The notes below the pieces were generated by a model, which saw only the letters and a program-made list of their open reading frames with translations, searched no databases and was not told the origin of the DNA. The position numbers were made by a program, and so were the translations under genes. Shown in pieces: positions 63,462 to 64,000 of a stretch of DNA of 64,000 bases (the stretch's first letter is position 1; every line of letters starts with the position of its first letter). The stretch is taken from positions 87,284-151,283 of the forward strand of contig JAFIEF010000001.1 in the NCBI GenBank assembly GCA_020832655.1, given 5' to 3'. The DNA comes from Paracoccaceae bacterium (GTDB lineage Bacteria > Pseudomonadota > Alphaproteobacteria > Rhodobacterales > Rhodobacteraceae).

Positions 63462-63897
63462 TCGCAAAATGAAGTGACGCGGGGTTCAGGACGCCAGTGT
63501 CTTGCCTTTCTGGGAAGTTCATTGTCCGTGATCGCGCGTGGCGGGGCCGCGCAGCAGACGCCCGACCCCGCGCCCTGTAGGTTGCGCCATGTCCTGCCAG
63601 CGTGCGCGGGCCGGGCGGCAGACCTGCAGCGCGATCACCCCGGTTCGGCCAAGGCGCGGGAACTGCGCCAGCGATGCCTGTCGGCCCATTCCGGCACTGA
63701 TCAGATCCCGATCAGGCCGGTTCCTGCGCGCCCACGCGAACAGCAGGTCGCTGGCACCATCGAAACCGGTGATCGTCCAGTCCTTGCCCAGCCCCTGATC
63801 TTTCTGACGCAGCATCTCGCATTGCTTGCCGGTGGGGCAGGCTTCTGCTAGCGCCGATGGCTGACGGGATTATGGGCAGCCTTTGGGAATACGCGGC

Positions 63898-64000
63898 ATG
63901 GCAACATCATCAGCAGTCAAGATCGCGCTTCTGACCACGCTCGCAATGGTGGCCTTTGCCGCGAACTCGGTTCTGAACCGTATTGCACTGGCCGAAGGTG
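63898..64000 (+). CDS. EamA/DMT-type transporter N-terminus, truncated by window end
   Basis: MATSSAVKIALLTTLAMVAFAANSVLNRIALAEG. Confidence 0.65.
   Translation, partial: MATSSAVKIALLTTLAMVAFAANSVLNRIALAEG

Noticed and set aside
63519-63815. 98-aa - strand ORF (MLRQKDQGLGKDWTITGFDGASDLLFAWARRNRPDRD...)
   Set aside because: Possible real gene, but I could not assign a family or a credible start; left uncalled.

Overview
This 64-kb window is a high-GC, densely packed alphaproteobacterial chromosome segment. Gene content and order suggest Rhodobacterales. All calls come from reading the supplied sequence and translations; no database search was run. Most of it is housekeeping: trpB, pth-rplY, lldD-like/GntR pair, ftsH-tilS-cpoB-pal-tolBARQ-ybgC-(beta-helix membrane protein)-lolD-lolC, proS, pgi-pgl-zwf, selO, gpsA-tsaD, hemD-mitofilin-hemY, tRNA-Thr(CGT), bdhA, recA (with a GTTC-N7-GTTC SOS box), alaS, truA, ppk2 (with a perfect TTGAT-N4-ATCAA FNR-type box) and edd. 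Accessory material includes a two-gene cassette (small membrane protein + coiled-coil/TPR protein sharing a 'DNNTQ' motif) between lolC and proS, a repeat-containing beta-helix/transmembrane protein fused by ATGA overlaps into the lol-tol gene string, ccdAB and vapBC45-like toxin-antitoxin modules, a TbpB-like lipoprotein, a truncated ALDH-like ORF, an orphan promoter-hairpin-terminator unit (candidate sRNA) upstream of bdhA, and four copies of an intergenic GAGTATTTTTGGCAAGATGAA-type element. No CRISPR array, rRNA operon, prophage or intact IS element was recognised.
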